From: Algoriphagus antarcticus
GTDB taxonomy: Bacteria > Bacteroidota > Bacteroidia > Cytophagales > Cyclobacteriaceae
Direction of reading: 5' to 3'
Assembly (NCBI RefSeq): GCF_002150685.1
Contig: NZ_MSSW01000087.1
Coordinates: forward strand, 1-35,500
DNA: 35,500 bases
The notes under the pieces are model-generated. The model worked only from the letters and a program-made list of their open reading frames with translations. It ran no database searches and was not told the origin of the DNA. Of this stretch, positions 14,910 through 23,425 are shown piece after piece (the first letter of the stretch is position 1; the number at the start of each line of letters is the position of its first letter). Made by a program: the position numbers and the translations under genes.

Positions 14910-17014
14910 ATTTTAAGCGATCCATATTGCTCCGAGTACGGGTGGTGTTCATCCTGATAGCGCTGTGTTCAGCGCTGATCCCGTATAAAGTCGCCAATCT
15001 TCAGATGGCGGACGGAGACGTATGGCGTGAAAAAGCCGAAACGATCAACTTCCAATACAGGGAAGTGCCAGCGACTCGTGGCAATATCTACGCAAGCGAT
15101 GGAAGTTTGCTGGCTACCAGTTTGCCTTTCTATAGAGTGGCGCTGGATCCGACCATTGCCAAGTCTGAACGATACAAAGCTGGAATTGACTCACTGGCAA
15201 AAATGCTGTCTGGATACTATAAGGATAAGTCAGAAGCTTCCTATAAGAGAATGATCAACGATGCCAGGCTTGATAACAAGAGGTATTTGATACTGAACAG
15301 AAAGCAGATTGGCTACCAGGGAATGCAGAAAATGTCCAATTGGCCGATTTTCAGAGAGGGAAGATTGGGAGGTGGAGTGATTTTCGAGAAAGTAGAGAAA
15401 AGATATAGACCGTTTAATTCCCTTGCCAGCCGAACAGTTGGCTTTTTGAATGAGAATGAATACGGTGCTGGGATAGAGTATAGTTTCAATAATTACCTAC
15501 AGGGCCAGGATGGCAAGGCACTTTTTCAGCGATTAGCTGGAGGAAGCTGGAAGCCGGTTTTTGATGCGGAAGATGTGAAGCCTGAGAATGGCTATGATGT
15601 CACCACTACGCTGGATGTGAATATTCAGGACGTGGCAGAGACTGCCTTAAGACGTCAATTAACTGATCGGGATGCAGATTTCGGTTCTGTGATTGTCATG
15701 GAAGTAAAGACTGGTCAGATCAAGGCCATTACCAATTTGCAGCGAAATACCAGCGGTAATGGCTATGGTGAAAACTACAATTACGCGATAGGTGATCAGG
15801 GGAATACTGAGCCAGGTTCTACTTTCAAGTTGCTCTCTATGCTTGCGCTTTTGGAAGAAAATAAGATCACGCTTGAAGAAACAGTAGAGACTGGCAACGG
15901 TGCTCACAAATTCTATAATCAAGTGATGCGTGATGCCAAGAATGGAGGTTACGGCACACTGACGATACGTGAGGCGTTTGAGAAATCTTCCAATGTCGGC
16001 ATCTCCAAGCTGGTAGATGAGCATTTTGGTTCCAGCCCTTCTAAGTTCATGGCATATATAGATAAGGTTGGACTGAGAGAACCTTTTGGATTTCAGTTGA
16101 TCGGAGAGGGTAAGCCATTTTTCAAAACCCCTGGAGAAAAAGACTGGTATGGTACTTCTCTGCCATGGATTTCCATAGGCTATGAAGTAAAGCTAAATCC
16201 ACTGCATACGCTTGCCTTATATAATGCTGTGGCAAATGGAGGTAAAATGATGAAGCCATATATCGTGAAATCAGTTTCCAGAGGAAATAAGATTGAAAAG
16301 CTTTATGAGCCTGAAGTGGTAAGAAAGCAGATCGCGTCCGAGAAAAACATCAAACTTCTTCAGAGTCTTTTAGAAGGAGTAGTAACGCGAGGCACCGCAA
16401 GAAATATCTCAAATGCTGATTATCAAATCGCAGGTAAAACCGGTACCGCCCAGAAGTTAGTAAATGGGCAATACACAAGGGTTTATTACACGAGTTTCGC
16501 CGGCTACTTCCCTGCTGATCATCCTAAGTATTCTATGGTCGTAGTGATCGATAGCCCAAAAGGATTTGCTGCTTATGGAGGGGATGTTTCTGCTCCGGTT
16601 TTCAAGGAAATCGCGGATAAAATCTATGCACTTGACATTGAATTGAATCCTGGCAATCAGCAGGAAATATTGAGAGCAGAAGCAGAAGGCACACAATTGC
16701 CTTATGTGAAAGCCGGGAAAGCTGAAGAGCTACAAGGGATATTCCAAGAATTGGGATTGAAAGCATCTGCTGCCAATCCAGAGGAGTGGGTGAAGACAGT
16801 AGCTCGTGATGCGAGTGTACAAATGAGCGTCAATGACACGGATCAATCGCTTGTTCCGGATGTGTCAGGACTTCCACTTAGAGATGCACTTTTCATTCTG
16901 GAAAATAAAGGAATGAAAGTCAATTACTCGGGAAAGGGTAGAGTGAAAGGGCAGTCTATTTCGCCTGGATCAGCTTTAACCCCAAATGCAACTATAAATC
17001 TGGTATTAGGATAA
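14906..17014 (+). CDS. ftsI: Septal peptidoglycan transpeptidase FtsI (class B PBP) with PASTA domain
   Basis: A 702-residue class B penicillin-binding protein that cross-links septal peptidoglycan in the periplasm. An N-terminal membrane anchor (about 7-25) precedes the dimerisation/pedestal domain with the RGNIYASDGSLLA motif. The transpeptidase catalytic motifs are S305-T-F-K308, S361-S-N363 and K511-T-G513. At the C-terminus one PASTA domain (about 650-702, VPDVSGLPLRDAL) is added; E. coli FtsI lacks it, but it is common in Bacteroidota homologues. The start is a GTG at 14906 that shares bases with the FtsL stop. murE follows with no gap. Confidence 0.95.
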   Translation: MNFKRSILLRVRVVFILIALCSALIPYKVANLQMADGDVWREKAETINFQYREVPATRGNIYASDGSLLATSLPFYRVALDPTIAKSERYKAGIDSLAKMLSGYYKDKSEASYKRMINDARLDNKRYLILNRKQIGYQGMQKMSNWPIFREGRLGGGVIFEKVEKRYRPFNSLASRTVGFLNENEYGAGIEYSFNNYLQGQDGKALFQRLAGGSWKPVFDAEDVKPENGYDVTTTLDVNIQDVAETALRRQLTDRDADFGSVIVMEVKTGQIKAITNLQRNTSGNGYGENYNYAIGDQGNTEPGSTFKLLSMLALLEENKITLEETVETGNGAHKFYNQVMRDAKNGGYGTLTIREAFEKSSNVGISKLVDEHFGSSPSKFMAYIDKVGLREPFGFQLIGEGKPFFKTPGEKDWYGTSLPWISIGYEVKLNPLHTLALYNAVANGGKMMKPYIVKSVSRGNKIEKLYEPEVVRKQIASEKNIKLLQSLLEGVVTRGTARNISNADYQIAGKTGTAQKLVNGQYTRVYYTSFAGYFPADHPKYSMVVVIDSPKGFAAYGGDVSAPVFKEIADKIYALDIELNPGNQQEILRAEAEGTQLPYVKAGKAEELQGIFQELGLKASAANPEEWVKTVARDASVQMSVNDTDQSLVPDVSGLPLRDALFILENKGMKVNYSGKGRVKGQSISPGSALTPNATINLVLG

Positions 17015-18478
17015 ATGAAAGTACTGAAAGACATATTATATAAAGTATCACTTACCTCTACCACCGGAGATATGGAGTTGGGGGTGAAAGATATTGTCTT
17101 TGACAGTCGTCATGTGACGGAGGGAAGTGCTTTTGTGGCGATCAAAGGCACTCAGGTAGATGGGCATGAATTCATCGAAAAAGCCATCGGGCTAGGTGCT
17201 CAGAGCATCGTATGTGAGCAATTGCCAGTAAAGCTTCTGGATGGAATAACCTACGTGGAAGTAGTGAATTCTGCCCGAGCGCTGGGTATCATGGCCAGTA
17301 ATTACTTTGACAATCCCTCTGAGAGCATCAAAGTAATAGCGATCACAGGAACGAACGGCAAGACAACCACAGCTACGCTTTTGCATCAGTTATTTATGCG
17401 AATGGGCTATAGCACTGGATTACTTTCCACGGTAGAAAATAAGATAAATGAGACTGTAATCCACGCGACTCACACCACACCGGATGCGGTGAGTGTGCAA
17501 GCTTTGCTTCGCAGAATGGTGAAGGAAGGCTGCACGCATTGCTTTATAGAAGCGAGTTCACATGCAATTGTGCAGGAGCGAATTGCAGGATTAAAATTGG
17601 CTGGGGCAGTTTTTACAAATATTAGTCACGATCATTTGGATTATCATGGCACTTTTGATGCCTACATCAAGGCTAAGAAAAAGTTGTTTGATGAGCTTCC
17701 AAAGGATGCTTTTGCGCTGGTAAACGGGGATGATAAACGTGGGTCTGTGATGCTTCAGAATTGCAAAGCTTCTCATCAAACATTTGCCCTTAAATCCCCT
17801 GCGGATTTCAAAGCCAAAATTATTTCCAATACTCTCGAAGGACTAGAGCTAGATATTAATAGCAAGCTGATCTGGTTCAGGATGATTGGGGCATTCAACG
17901 CCTACAATCTTCTGGCTGTCTTGGGAGTTACAGTTCTTTTGGGTGAGGAGGAAGATGAAGTTCTTCGTGAGCTATCTGGGATTCGTGGAGCCAAAGGTCG
18001 CTTCGACAGAATTTCCATCGCTGGCATTACAGCCATAGTGGATTACGCACATACTCCGGATGCGTTGGACAACGTGCTGAAGACTATAAATGGAGCACGT
18101 ACCGGAGGAGAGCAATTGATCACAGTGGTGGGTTGTGGTGGAAATCGCGATAAAACTAAGCGCCCCATAATGGCGAAAATCGCTGTCCAGGAAAGTGATA
18201 AGGCCATACTTACTTCTGACAATCCTCGCTTTGAGGAGCCGGAACAAATACTGAAGGACATGCAAGCTGGCGTAGGCCCGTCAGAAATCAGAAAAACATT
18301 AACCATCGTGGATCGCAGAGAAGCCATCAAAACAGCGTGTATGCTTTCCAAAAAAGGAGATATCATCCTGATCGCCGGCAAAGGCCATGAGGATTATCAG
18401 GAAGTCAAAGGAGTGAAACATCACTTTGATGATACTGAAGTAGTAACCGAATTTTTACAACAATTGACACAGAGCTGA
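17015..18478 (+). CDS. murE: UDP-MurNAc-L-Ala-D-Glu:2,6-diaminopimelate ligase MurE
   Basis: A 487-residue Mur ligase that adds the third stem residue in the cytoplasm using ATP. The P-loop is G112-T-N-G-K-T-T-T, and the UDP-MurNAc site shows HATHTTPDAV and EASSHAIVQERI. The substrate-selecting motif D402-N-P-R405 is the form found in enzymes adding meso-diaminopimelate, so the peptidoglycan is probably mDAP-type. The ATG directly follows the ftsI stop codon, and mraY begins 1 base after the murE stop. Length is normal for the family. Confidence 0.96.
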   Translation: MKVLKDILYKVSLTSTTGDMELGVKDIVFDSRHVTEGSAFVAIKGTQVDGHEFIEKAIGLGAQSIVCEQLPVKLLDGITYVEVVNSARALGIMASNYFDNPSESIKVIAITGTNGKTTTATLLHQLFMRMGYSTGLLSTVENKINETVIHATHTTPDAVSVQALLRRMVKEGCTHCFIEASSHAIVQERIAGLKLAGAVFTNISHDHLDYHGTFDAYIKAKKKLFDELPKDAFALVNGDDKRGSVMLQNCKASHQTFALKSPADFKAKIISNTLEGLELDINSKLIWFRMIGAFNAYNLLAVLGVTVLLGEEEDEVLRELSGIRGAKGRFDRISIAGITAIVDYAHTPDALDNVLKTINGARTGGEQLITVVGCGGNRDKTKRPIMAKIAVQESDKAILTSDNPRFEEPEQILKDMQAGVGPSEIRKTLTIVDRREAIKTACMLSKKGDIILIAGKGHEDYQEVKGVKHHFDDTEVVTEFLQQLTQS

Positions 18479-18479
18479 G

Positions 18480-19691
18480 ATGTTATATCCAATTTTTGAT
18501 TATTTGGACAAAGTGCTGGATATCCCCGGAACAGGGGTGTTTCGATACATCTCGTTTCGTGCGGGAATGGCAGCGCTTTTTTCATTGGTCATTACCATCT
18601 CTTTTGGTCACAAGATTATCGCTTGGATCAGAAATAAGCAGATCGGAGAAACAGTAAGAGATCTTGGTCTGGAAGGACAGGAGGAGAAAAAAGGTACTCC
18701 TACCATGGGTGGCCTGATGATCATGGCTGCGATTTTGATCCCGACTTTGCTTTTCGCAGACCTGAATAATATCTACATCATTCTTCTGCTCATCACCACC
18801 GTTTGGCTGGGAACGATTGGTTTTATAGATGATTACATCAAGATTTTCAAGAAAAACAAGGAAGGGCTTGCTGGTAGATTCAAGATCATCGGTCAGGTGG
18901 GGATTGGTATCATCGTAGGCTCTACGCTTTATTTCAATGAAAGTGTGGTAATCCGTGAATTCCCAAATTCAGTTTCCATCGAAGAAGGCGTAGTAGAAAC
19001 TTCGGCTTTCAGAGATGTAAAAGTGGCTAAAACCACTATTCCTTTCACCAAAAACAATGAGCTGAATTACGAGACTTTGCTAGGCTTTATGGGCGAGGCG
19101 ATGACTCCGATTCTTTACATTTTCGTGGTGACTTTCATTATCACGGCGGTTTCTAACGGAGCAAATATCACGGATGGAATTGACGGACTTGCAGCTGGAA
19201 CCTCAGCCATCATTGGATTGACGATTGCGATTTTCGCATACCTCTCCGGTAATGCCATTTTCTCATCTTACCTCAATATCATGTACATCCCCAACTCAGG
19301 TGAGCTGGTGATTTTCGCTTCGGCATTTATTGGCGCATGTGTGGGATTCCTGTGGTACAACGCCTACCCGGCTCAGGTTTTCATGGGTGACACTGGCAGT
19401 TTGATGCTGGGTGGAGTGATAGCCGTTTTGGCTTTGGCGCTTCGCAAAGAATTGCTGATACCATTGATGTGCGGAGTCTTTGTGATCGAAAATGTCAGTG
19501 TAATGCTCCAAGTGGGCTATTTCAAATACTCCAGAAAAAAATACGGTGAAGGCAGGAGAATATTCTTGATGTCTCCGCTACATCACCATTACCAAAAGAA
19601 AAATATTCCTGAAGCCAAGATTGTAACGCGATTCTGGATTGTGGGGATTTTGCTTGCTGTTATCACTTTGGCAACACTAAAACTTAGATAA
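18480..19691 (+). CDS. mraY: Phospho-MurNAc-pentapeptide transferase MraY
   Basis: A 403-residue polytopic enzyme that transfers phospho-MurNAc-pentapeptide to undecaprenyl phosphate, forming lipid I. Family signatures include KKGTPTMGGLMI, the catalytic aspartates in IGFIDDYIKI (about 114-123), NGANITDGIDGLAAGTS, GDTGSLMLGG and the histidine motif MSPLHHHYQ. It is about 40 residues longer than the E. coli enzyme because of an inserted extracytoplasmic segment (about 155-205, IREFPNSVSIEEGVVETSAF and on), a feature seen in Bacteroidota MraY. A hairpin repeat separates it from murD. Confidence 0.95.
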   Translation: MLYPIFDYLDKVLDIPGTGVFRYISFRAGMAALFSLVITISFGHKIIAWIRNKQIGETVRDLGLEGQEEKKGTPTMGGLMIMAAILIPTLLFADLNNIYIILLLITTVWLGTIGFIDDYIKIFKKNKEGLAGRFKIIGQVGIGIIVGSTLYFNESVVIREFPNSVSIEEGVVETSAFRDVKVAKTTIPFTKNNELNYETLLGFMGEAMTPILYIFVVTFIITAVSNGANITDGIDGLAAGTSAIIGLTIAIFAYLSGNAIFSSYLNIMYIPNSGELVIFASAFIGACVGFLWYNAYPAQVFMGDTGSLMLGGVIAVLALALRKELLIPLMCGVFVIENVSVMLQVGYFKYSRKKYGEGRRIFLMSPLHHHYQKKNIPEAKIVTRFWIVGILLAVITLATLKLR

Positions 19692-19733
19692 TAGAAATGA
19701 AATCGAGCATGAACTATTCGTCAAACACTAGGA

Positions 19734-19755
19734 TGTCCCGATGGCTATCGGGACA
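19734..19755. repeat. REP-like hairpin between mraY and murD
   Basis: TGTCCCGAT (19734-19742) and ATCGGGACA (19747-19755) form a perfect 9-bp stem with a GGCT loop. No T-run follows, so it does not look like an efficient terminator. It lies in the only sizeable gap (109 bp) in the first part of the cluster. Similar GTCCCGAT/ATCGGGAC palindromes are, from memory, common dispersed repeats in Bacteroidota; it may also stabilise or attenuate the message. Confidence 0.6.
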
Positions 19756-19800
19756 ACCATGCGAGATTCCATATGACCTTTAAAAAACAAATATAAACAG

Positions 19801-21150
19801 ATGAAAAAAATAGTCATTCTGGGCGCAGGAGAAAGCGGATTGGGAGCAGCAATGCTTGCCAGACAGAAGGGCTATGCCATTTTCGTTTCGGATGGAGGAC
19901 AGATTTCCCCAGCCAGAAAAGCTGAGATGGAGCGGTTGGGAATTTCTTTTGAAGAAGGGAAACACTCGCAGGAGAAAATCCTTGATGCCGAACTGATCAT
20001 CAAGAGTCCGGGAATTTCACCTATGACAGAAATAGTAGCTAAGGCTTCGCTGGCAGGTATTCCTATTATCGATGAGTTAGAGTTTGCATTTGGCTACAGC
20101 AAAGGGAAAGTGATTGCGATCACCGGAACGAATGGAAAGACCACGACCACACTTCTTACTTATCATCTGATGAAAGAAGCAGGGTTGGATGTGGGGTTGG
20201 CAGGAAATGTAGGTAAAAGCTGGGCTGGCCAATTGCTGGAAGAAGATCACAAGTGGTGGGTGATCGAGTGCAGTAGTTTCCAGATTGATGGCTTTGTGGA
20301 TTTCAAACCGACAATAGCGATCCTTTGTAATATCACTCCGGATCACTTGGACCGATATGAGTACAAAATTGAGCATTACATAGATTCCAAGTTTGGGATC
20401 TTCAAGAATATGACTTTAGACGATCAGGCAATTCTTTTTGCAGAAGATGCTTTGACCATAAAAGGTTTGGAGAATAATAATATAAGAGCATCCACACTGT
20501 GGGTTTCTGCTTTGGAAGTTCAAAAAGCGGGGGCTTGGACAGATGGGGAGACATTGACCTATGCTATTGCTGGAGAGTCCGTCAGTGTTCCGGTGGATTC
20601 ACTTTCTATCCAAGGAAAGCACAATCTACTCAATGCGCTTTGTGCAGGATCTGCGGCTTTGATCGCAGGAGTGAGCGATGTGGATTTGATGCTTAGTTTC
20701 CAGAATTTCAAAAACGCTCCTCACCGAATGGAGCAGATCAGAGAATTGGATGGAGTGAAGTTCATCAACGACAGCAAAGGAACTAATGTGGAGGCCACTG
20801 CATATGCTTTGGCGAGCTACGAGAATCCATTGATCTGGATTGCCGGAGGCGTGGATAAAGGAAATGATTACTCCATTCTTTTACCATCGACAGAAAAAGT
20901 GAAATGCCTGATCTGCTTGGGTAAAGACAATGATAAATTGAAAATGGCATTTGCTGGCGCAATAGCTGATATCCGGGAAACTCAGGATATCGCTGAAGCG
21001 GTGAATTGGGGACAGGAACTTGCAGAGTCAGGAGATATAGTATTGCTATCACCAGCCTGTGCAAGTTTTGATTTGTTCAGAAATTATGAAGATCGCGGGA
21101 TGCAATTCCGTGTGGCAGTAGAGAACCTTAAACCGAAAGCCATCGCATGA
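19801..21150 (+). CDS. murD: UDP-MurNAc-L-alanine:D-glutamate ligase MurD
   Basis: A 449-residue Mur ligase that adds D-Glu to UDP-MurNAc-L-Ala with ATP in the cytoplasm. The N-terminal Rossmann fold (IVILGAGESGLGAAMLA) binds the UDP moiety. The P-loop is G109-T-N-G-K-T-T-T-T, and CNITPDHLDRY, APHRMEQI and FINDSKGTN are the expected central and C-terminal motifs. It starts after the 109-bp gap holding the hairpin and overlaps ftsW by 4 bases (ATGA at 21147-21150). Confidence 0.96.
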   Translation: MKKIVILGAGESGLGAAMLARQKGYAIFVSDGGQISPARKAEMERLGISFEEGKHSQEKILDAELIIKSPGISPMTEIVAKASLAGIPIIDELEFAFGYSKGKVIAITGTNGKTTTTLLTYHLMKEAGLDVGLAGNVGKSWAGQLLEEDHKWWVIECSSFQIDGFVDFKPTIAILCNITPDHLDRYEYKIEHYIDSKFGIFKNMTLDDQAILFAEDALTIKGLENNNIRASTLWVSALEVQKAGAWTDGETLTYAIAGESVSVPVDSLSIQGKHNLLNALCAGSAALIAGVSDVDLMLSFQNFKNAPHRMEQIRELDGVKFINDSKGTNVEATAYALASYENPLIWIAGGVDKGNDYSILLPSTEKVKCLICLGKDNDKLKMAFAGAIADIRETQDIAEAVNWGQELAESGDIVLLSPACASFDLFRNYEDRGMQFRVAVENLKPKAIA

Positions 21151-22313
21151 GTGAGTTTAAAGCATGGATAGACAGGAATTTCAAAGGCGACCCAATTATC
21201 TGGGGCATTGTCATTCTATTGTCTCTTTTCAGTATTCTGGTAGTGTATTCTGCTACGGGTTCTTTGGCCTATAAGTATGCCGGTGGCAACACAGAAATCT
21301 ACCTGATCAGGCACTCCACCTTGATATTTATATCGCTTGTGGTGATGTGGCTAGCACATAAAGTGCCCTACAGAAAGTACGCAGTCTATGCTCGATTGGG
21401 AGTGATAATCTCTATCCCACTTTTGCTGGTGACTTACCTGTTTGGCTCCAACATCAATGAGGCCAATCGTTGGATCACTATCCCGGTAATAAACCAAGCA
21501 TTTCAGCCTTCAGATTTGGCAAAACTAGCCTTGATATCTGCCATAGCTCTGATGCTCGCCAAGAGACAAAAAGATATAAAGAGCTTTAAAAGCACTTTCG
21601 TGCCTGTCATTTTCGCCATAGGATTGATTTGTGGCTTGATCGCTTTGGCCAATTTCTCCACCGCGATTTTACTGCTAATAACTTGTCTACTGATCATGTT
21701 CATCGGTCGAGTGCCGGTCAAGTATCTCGCATTGGTATTAATGGTTGGAGCATTGGGATTGACAGCTGCCGGATTCATAGGACAAAGAGGAGCTACGCTA
21801 GTATCACGTGTAGAGGACTTCATGAACGAAGACGAAATTCCTTTCCAGGCTGAGCAGTCTTACATCGCCATTGCGACGGGTGGAATCAGTGGAAAAGGAC
21901 CAGGAAACAGTGAACAAAGAAACTCACTTCCGCATCCGTATTCGGATTTTATATACGCCATTATCATCGAGGAATATGGATTGATTGGGGGGTTCTCCGT
22001 GCTGTTCCTTTACCTCGCGCTTCTATACAGAGGCATGCGAATCGTGGCAAATTCAAATAAAGCATTTGGAGGATTACTATCTGCAGGACTGAGTTTCGCA
22101 TTGGTGATACAGGCCTTGGTAAATATGGCTGTGGCAGTTGGCTTGGTGCCGATTACAGGTTTGCCACTTCCGCTATTGAGCATGGGAGGGACATCCTTAG
22201 TGTTTACGGGGATTTCTCTGGGAATTATTCTCTCGGTAAGTCGTGGTGATCATCAAGACGAATCGCAGACTAGCCCCGCTTTTGGAAATAAGACAAGACT
22301 TAAAACCGCATAA
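21147..22313 (+). CDS. ftsW: FtsW, SEDS-family septal peptidoglycan polymerase
   Basis: A 388-residue SEDS glycosyltransferase with about ten membrane segments that polymerises lipid II at the septum together with FtsI. Signatures include VVYSATGSLAYKY after the first helix, NEANRWITIP followed by FQPSDLAKLALI, the periplasmic loop YIAIATGGISGKGPGNSEQRN, HPYSDFIYAIIIEEYG and GLPLPLLSMGGTSL. Its place between murD and murG identifies it as FtsW and not RodA. It ends with a TAA at 22311-22313, and the next gene has no normal start codon. Confidence 0.95.
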   Translation: MSEFKAWIDRNFKGDPIIWGIVILLSLFSILVVYSATGSLAYKYAGGNTEIYLIRHSTLIFISLVVMWLAHKVPYRKYAVYARLGVIISIPLLLVTYLFGSNINEANRWITIPVINQAFQPSDLAKLALISAIALMLAKRQKDIKSFKSTFVPVIFAIGLICGLIALANFSTAILLLITCLLIMFIGRVPVKYLALVLMVGALGLTAAGFIGQRGATLVSRVEDFMNEDEIPFQAEQSYIAIATGGISGKGPGNSEQRNSLPHPYSDFIYAIIIEEYGLIGGFSVLFLYLALLYRGMRIVANSNKAFGGLLSAGLSFALVIQALVNMAVAVGLVPITGLPLPLLSMGGTSLVFTGISLGIILSVSRGDHQDESQTSPAFGNKTRLKTA

Positions 22314-22342
22314 TTATTAACTCACAGCGCACATATCGCATT

Positions 22343-23425
22343 TTGATCAGTGGTGGAGGCACCGGAGGACATATCTATCCGGCTATCGCTATCGCTAATG
22401 CCTGGAAGGAAAAGCATCCTTCTAGCGAGATCTTATTTGTGGGTGCTTTGGGCAAAATGGAAATGCAAAAAGTCCCTGAGGCTGGGTACAAAATCATAGG
22501 ACTTCCAGTCGCTGGTCTGCAGAGAAGCTTATCACTTGAAAACCTCAAATTTCCTTTCAAATTATTGAAAAGCCTGACTCAAGCTTCGCAAATCATCAAG
22601 GACTTTGATCCGGATGCAGTGGTAGGAGTAGGTGGCTATGCAAGCGGGCCAGTTCTATATGCTGCGCAAAGAAAAGGTATTCCTACGCTGGTACAGGAGC
22701 AAAACTCCTACGCTGGCTTGACTAATAAGATTCTGGCTAAAAGAGCCAAAAAGATCTGTGTCGCTTATCCTGAGATGGATCGATTTTTCCCAGCTGACAG
22801 AATTGCATACACAGGCAACCCTGTCCGCAAGGATATCCTTGATTTATCGGGAAAAAGAGAAAAGGCATTGGCGCATTTCGGACTTGATCCAGCTAAGAAA
22901 ACTCTCTTGGTTTTGGGAGGCTCACTTGGAGCTAGAACGCTCAATCAAGCAGTGCTGAAGGATATGCGAAAACTGGATGAAGAAGGTTATCAGGTGCTTT
23001 GGCAATGTGGCAAGTTTTATTTCCAAGAAATGAAATCCAAGCTGGCCGATTCAGGCCTCACAACAATTCATCTGCATGAATTTATCCGCGAAATGGATTT
23101 GGCCTATGCAGCGGCGAATGTGATCGTGTCAAGAGCCGGAGCATTATCAGTTTCAGAACTTTCGCTGGTAGGCAAGCCCGTGATTTTCATCCCTTCTCCA
23201 AATGTGGCAGAAGATCATCAGACCAAAAATGCGATGGCTTATGTAATCCATGAGGCAGCTTTGCTTTTGAGGGACTCAGAAGCAGTAGGCGCTTTGGAAC
23301 AAAAAGTAAATGAGCTAATCAAGGACAGCAGGCTGTCTGAAGTATTGGGGAAAAATATAAAGAATCTGGCTAAGCCATATGCGGCAAACGCCATAGTGGA
23401 AGAAATAGAACAATTGATTGCATGA
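22343..23425 (+). CDS. murG: UDP-GlcNAc:lipid I transferase MurG (start codon uncertain)
   Basis: This enzyme adds GlcNAc to lipid I at the inner face of the membrane, giving lipid II. It is a GT-B fold protein with SGGGTGGHIYPA, GVGGYASGPVLYAA, TLVQEQNSYAGLTNKILA, VLGGSLGARTLNQA and VSRAGALSVSELSLVGKPVIFIPSP. The only canonical start is a TTG at 22343, which gives 360 residues but begins MISGGGTGG and cuts off the first beta strand. In-frame codons upstream encode NSQRTYRILISGGG, as in normal MurG, back to ATT codons at 22313 and 22316. I list the TTG start as the conservative choice, but an ATT start near 22316 fits the fold better. It overlaps murC by 4 bases. Confidence 0.93.
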   Translation: MISGGGTGGHIYPAIAIANAWKEKHPSSEILFVGALGKMEMQKVPEAGYKIIGLPVAGLQRSLSLENLKFPFKLLKSLTQASQIIKDFDPDAVVGVGGYASGPVLYAAQRKGIPTLVQEQNSYAGLTNKILAKRAKKICVAYPEMDRFFPADRIAYTGNPVRKDILDLSGKREKALAHFGLDPAKKTLLVLGGSLGARTLNQAVLKDMRKLDEEGYQVLWQCGKFYFQEMKSKLADSGLTTIHLHEFIREMDLAYAAANVIVSRAGALSVSELSLVGKPVIFIPSPNVAEDHQTKNAMAYVIHEAALLLRDSEAVGALEQKVNELIKDSRLSEVLGKNIKNLAKPYAANAIVEEIEQLIA

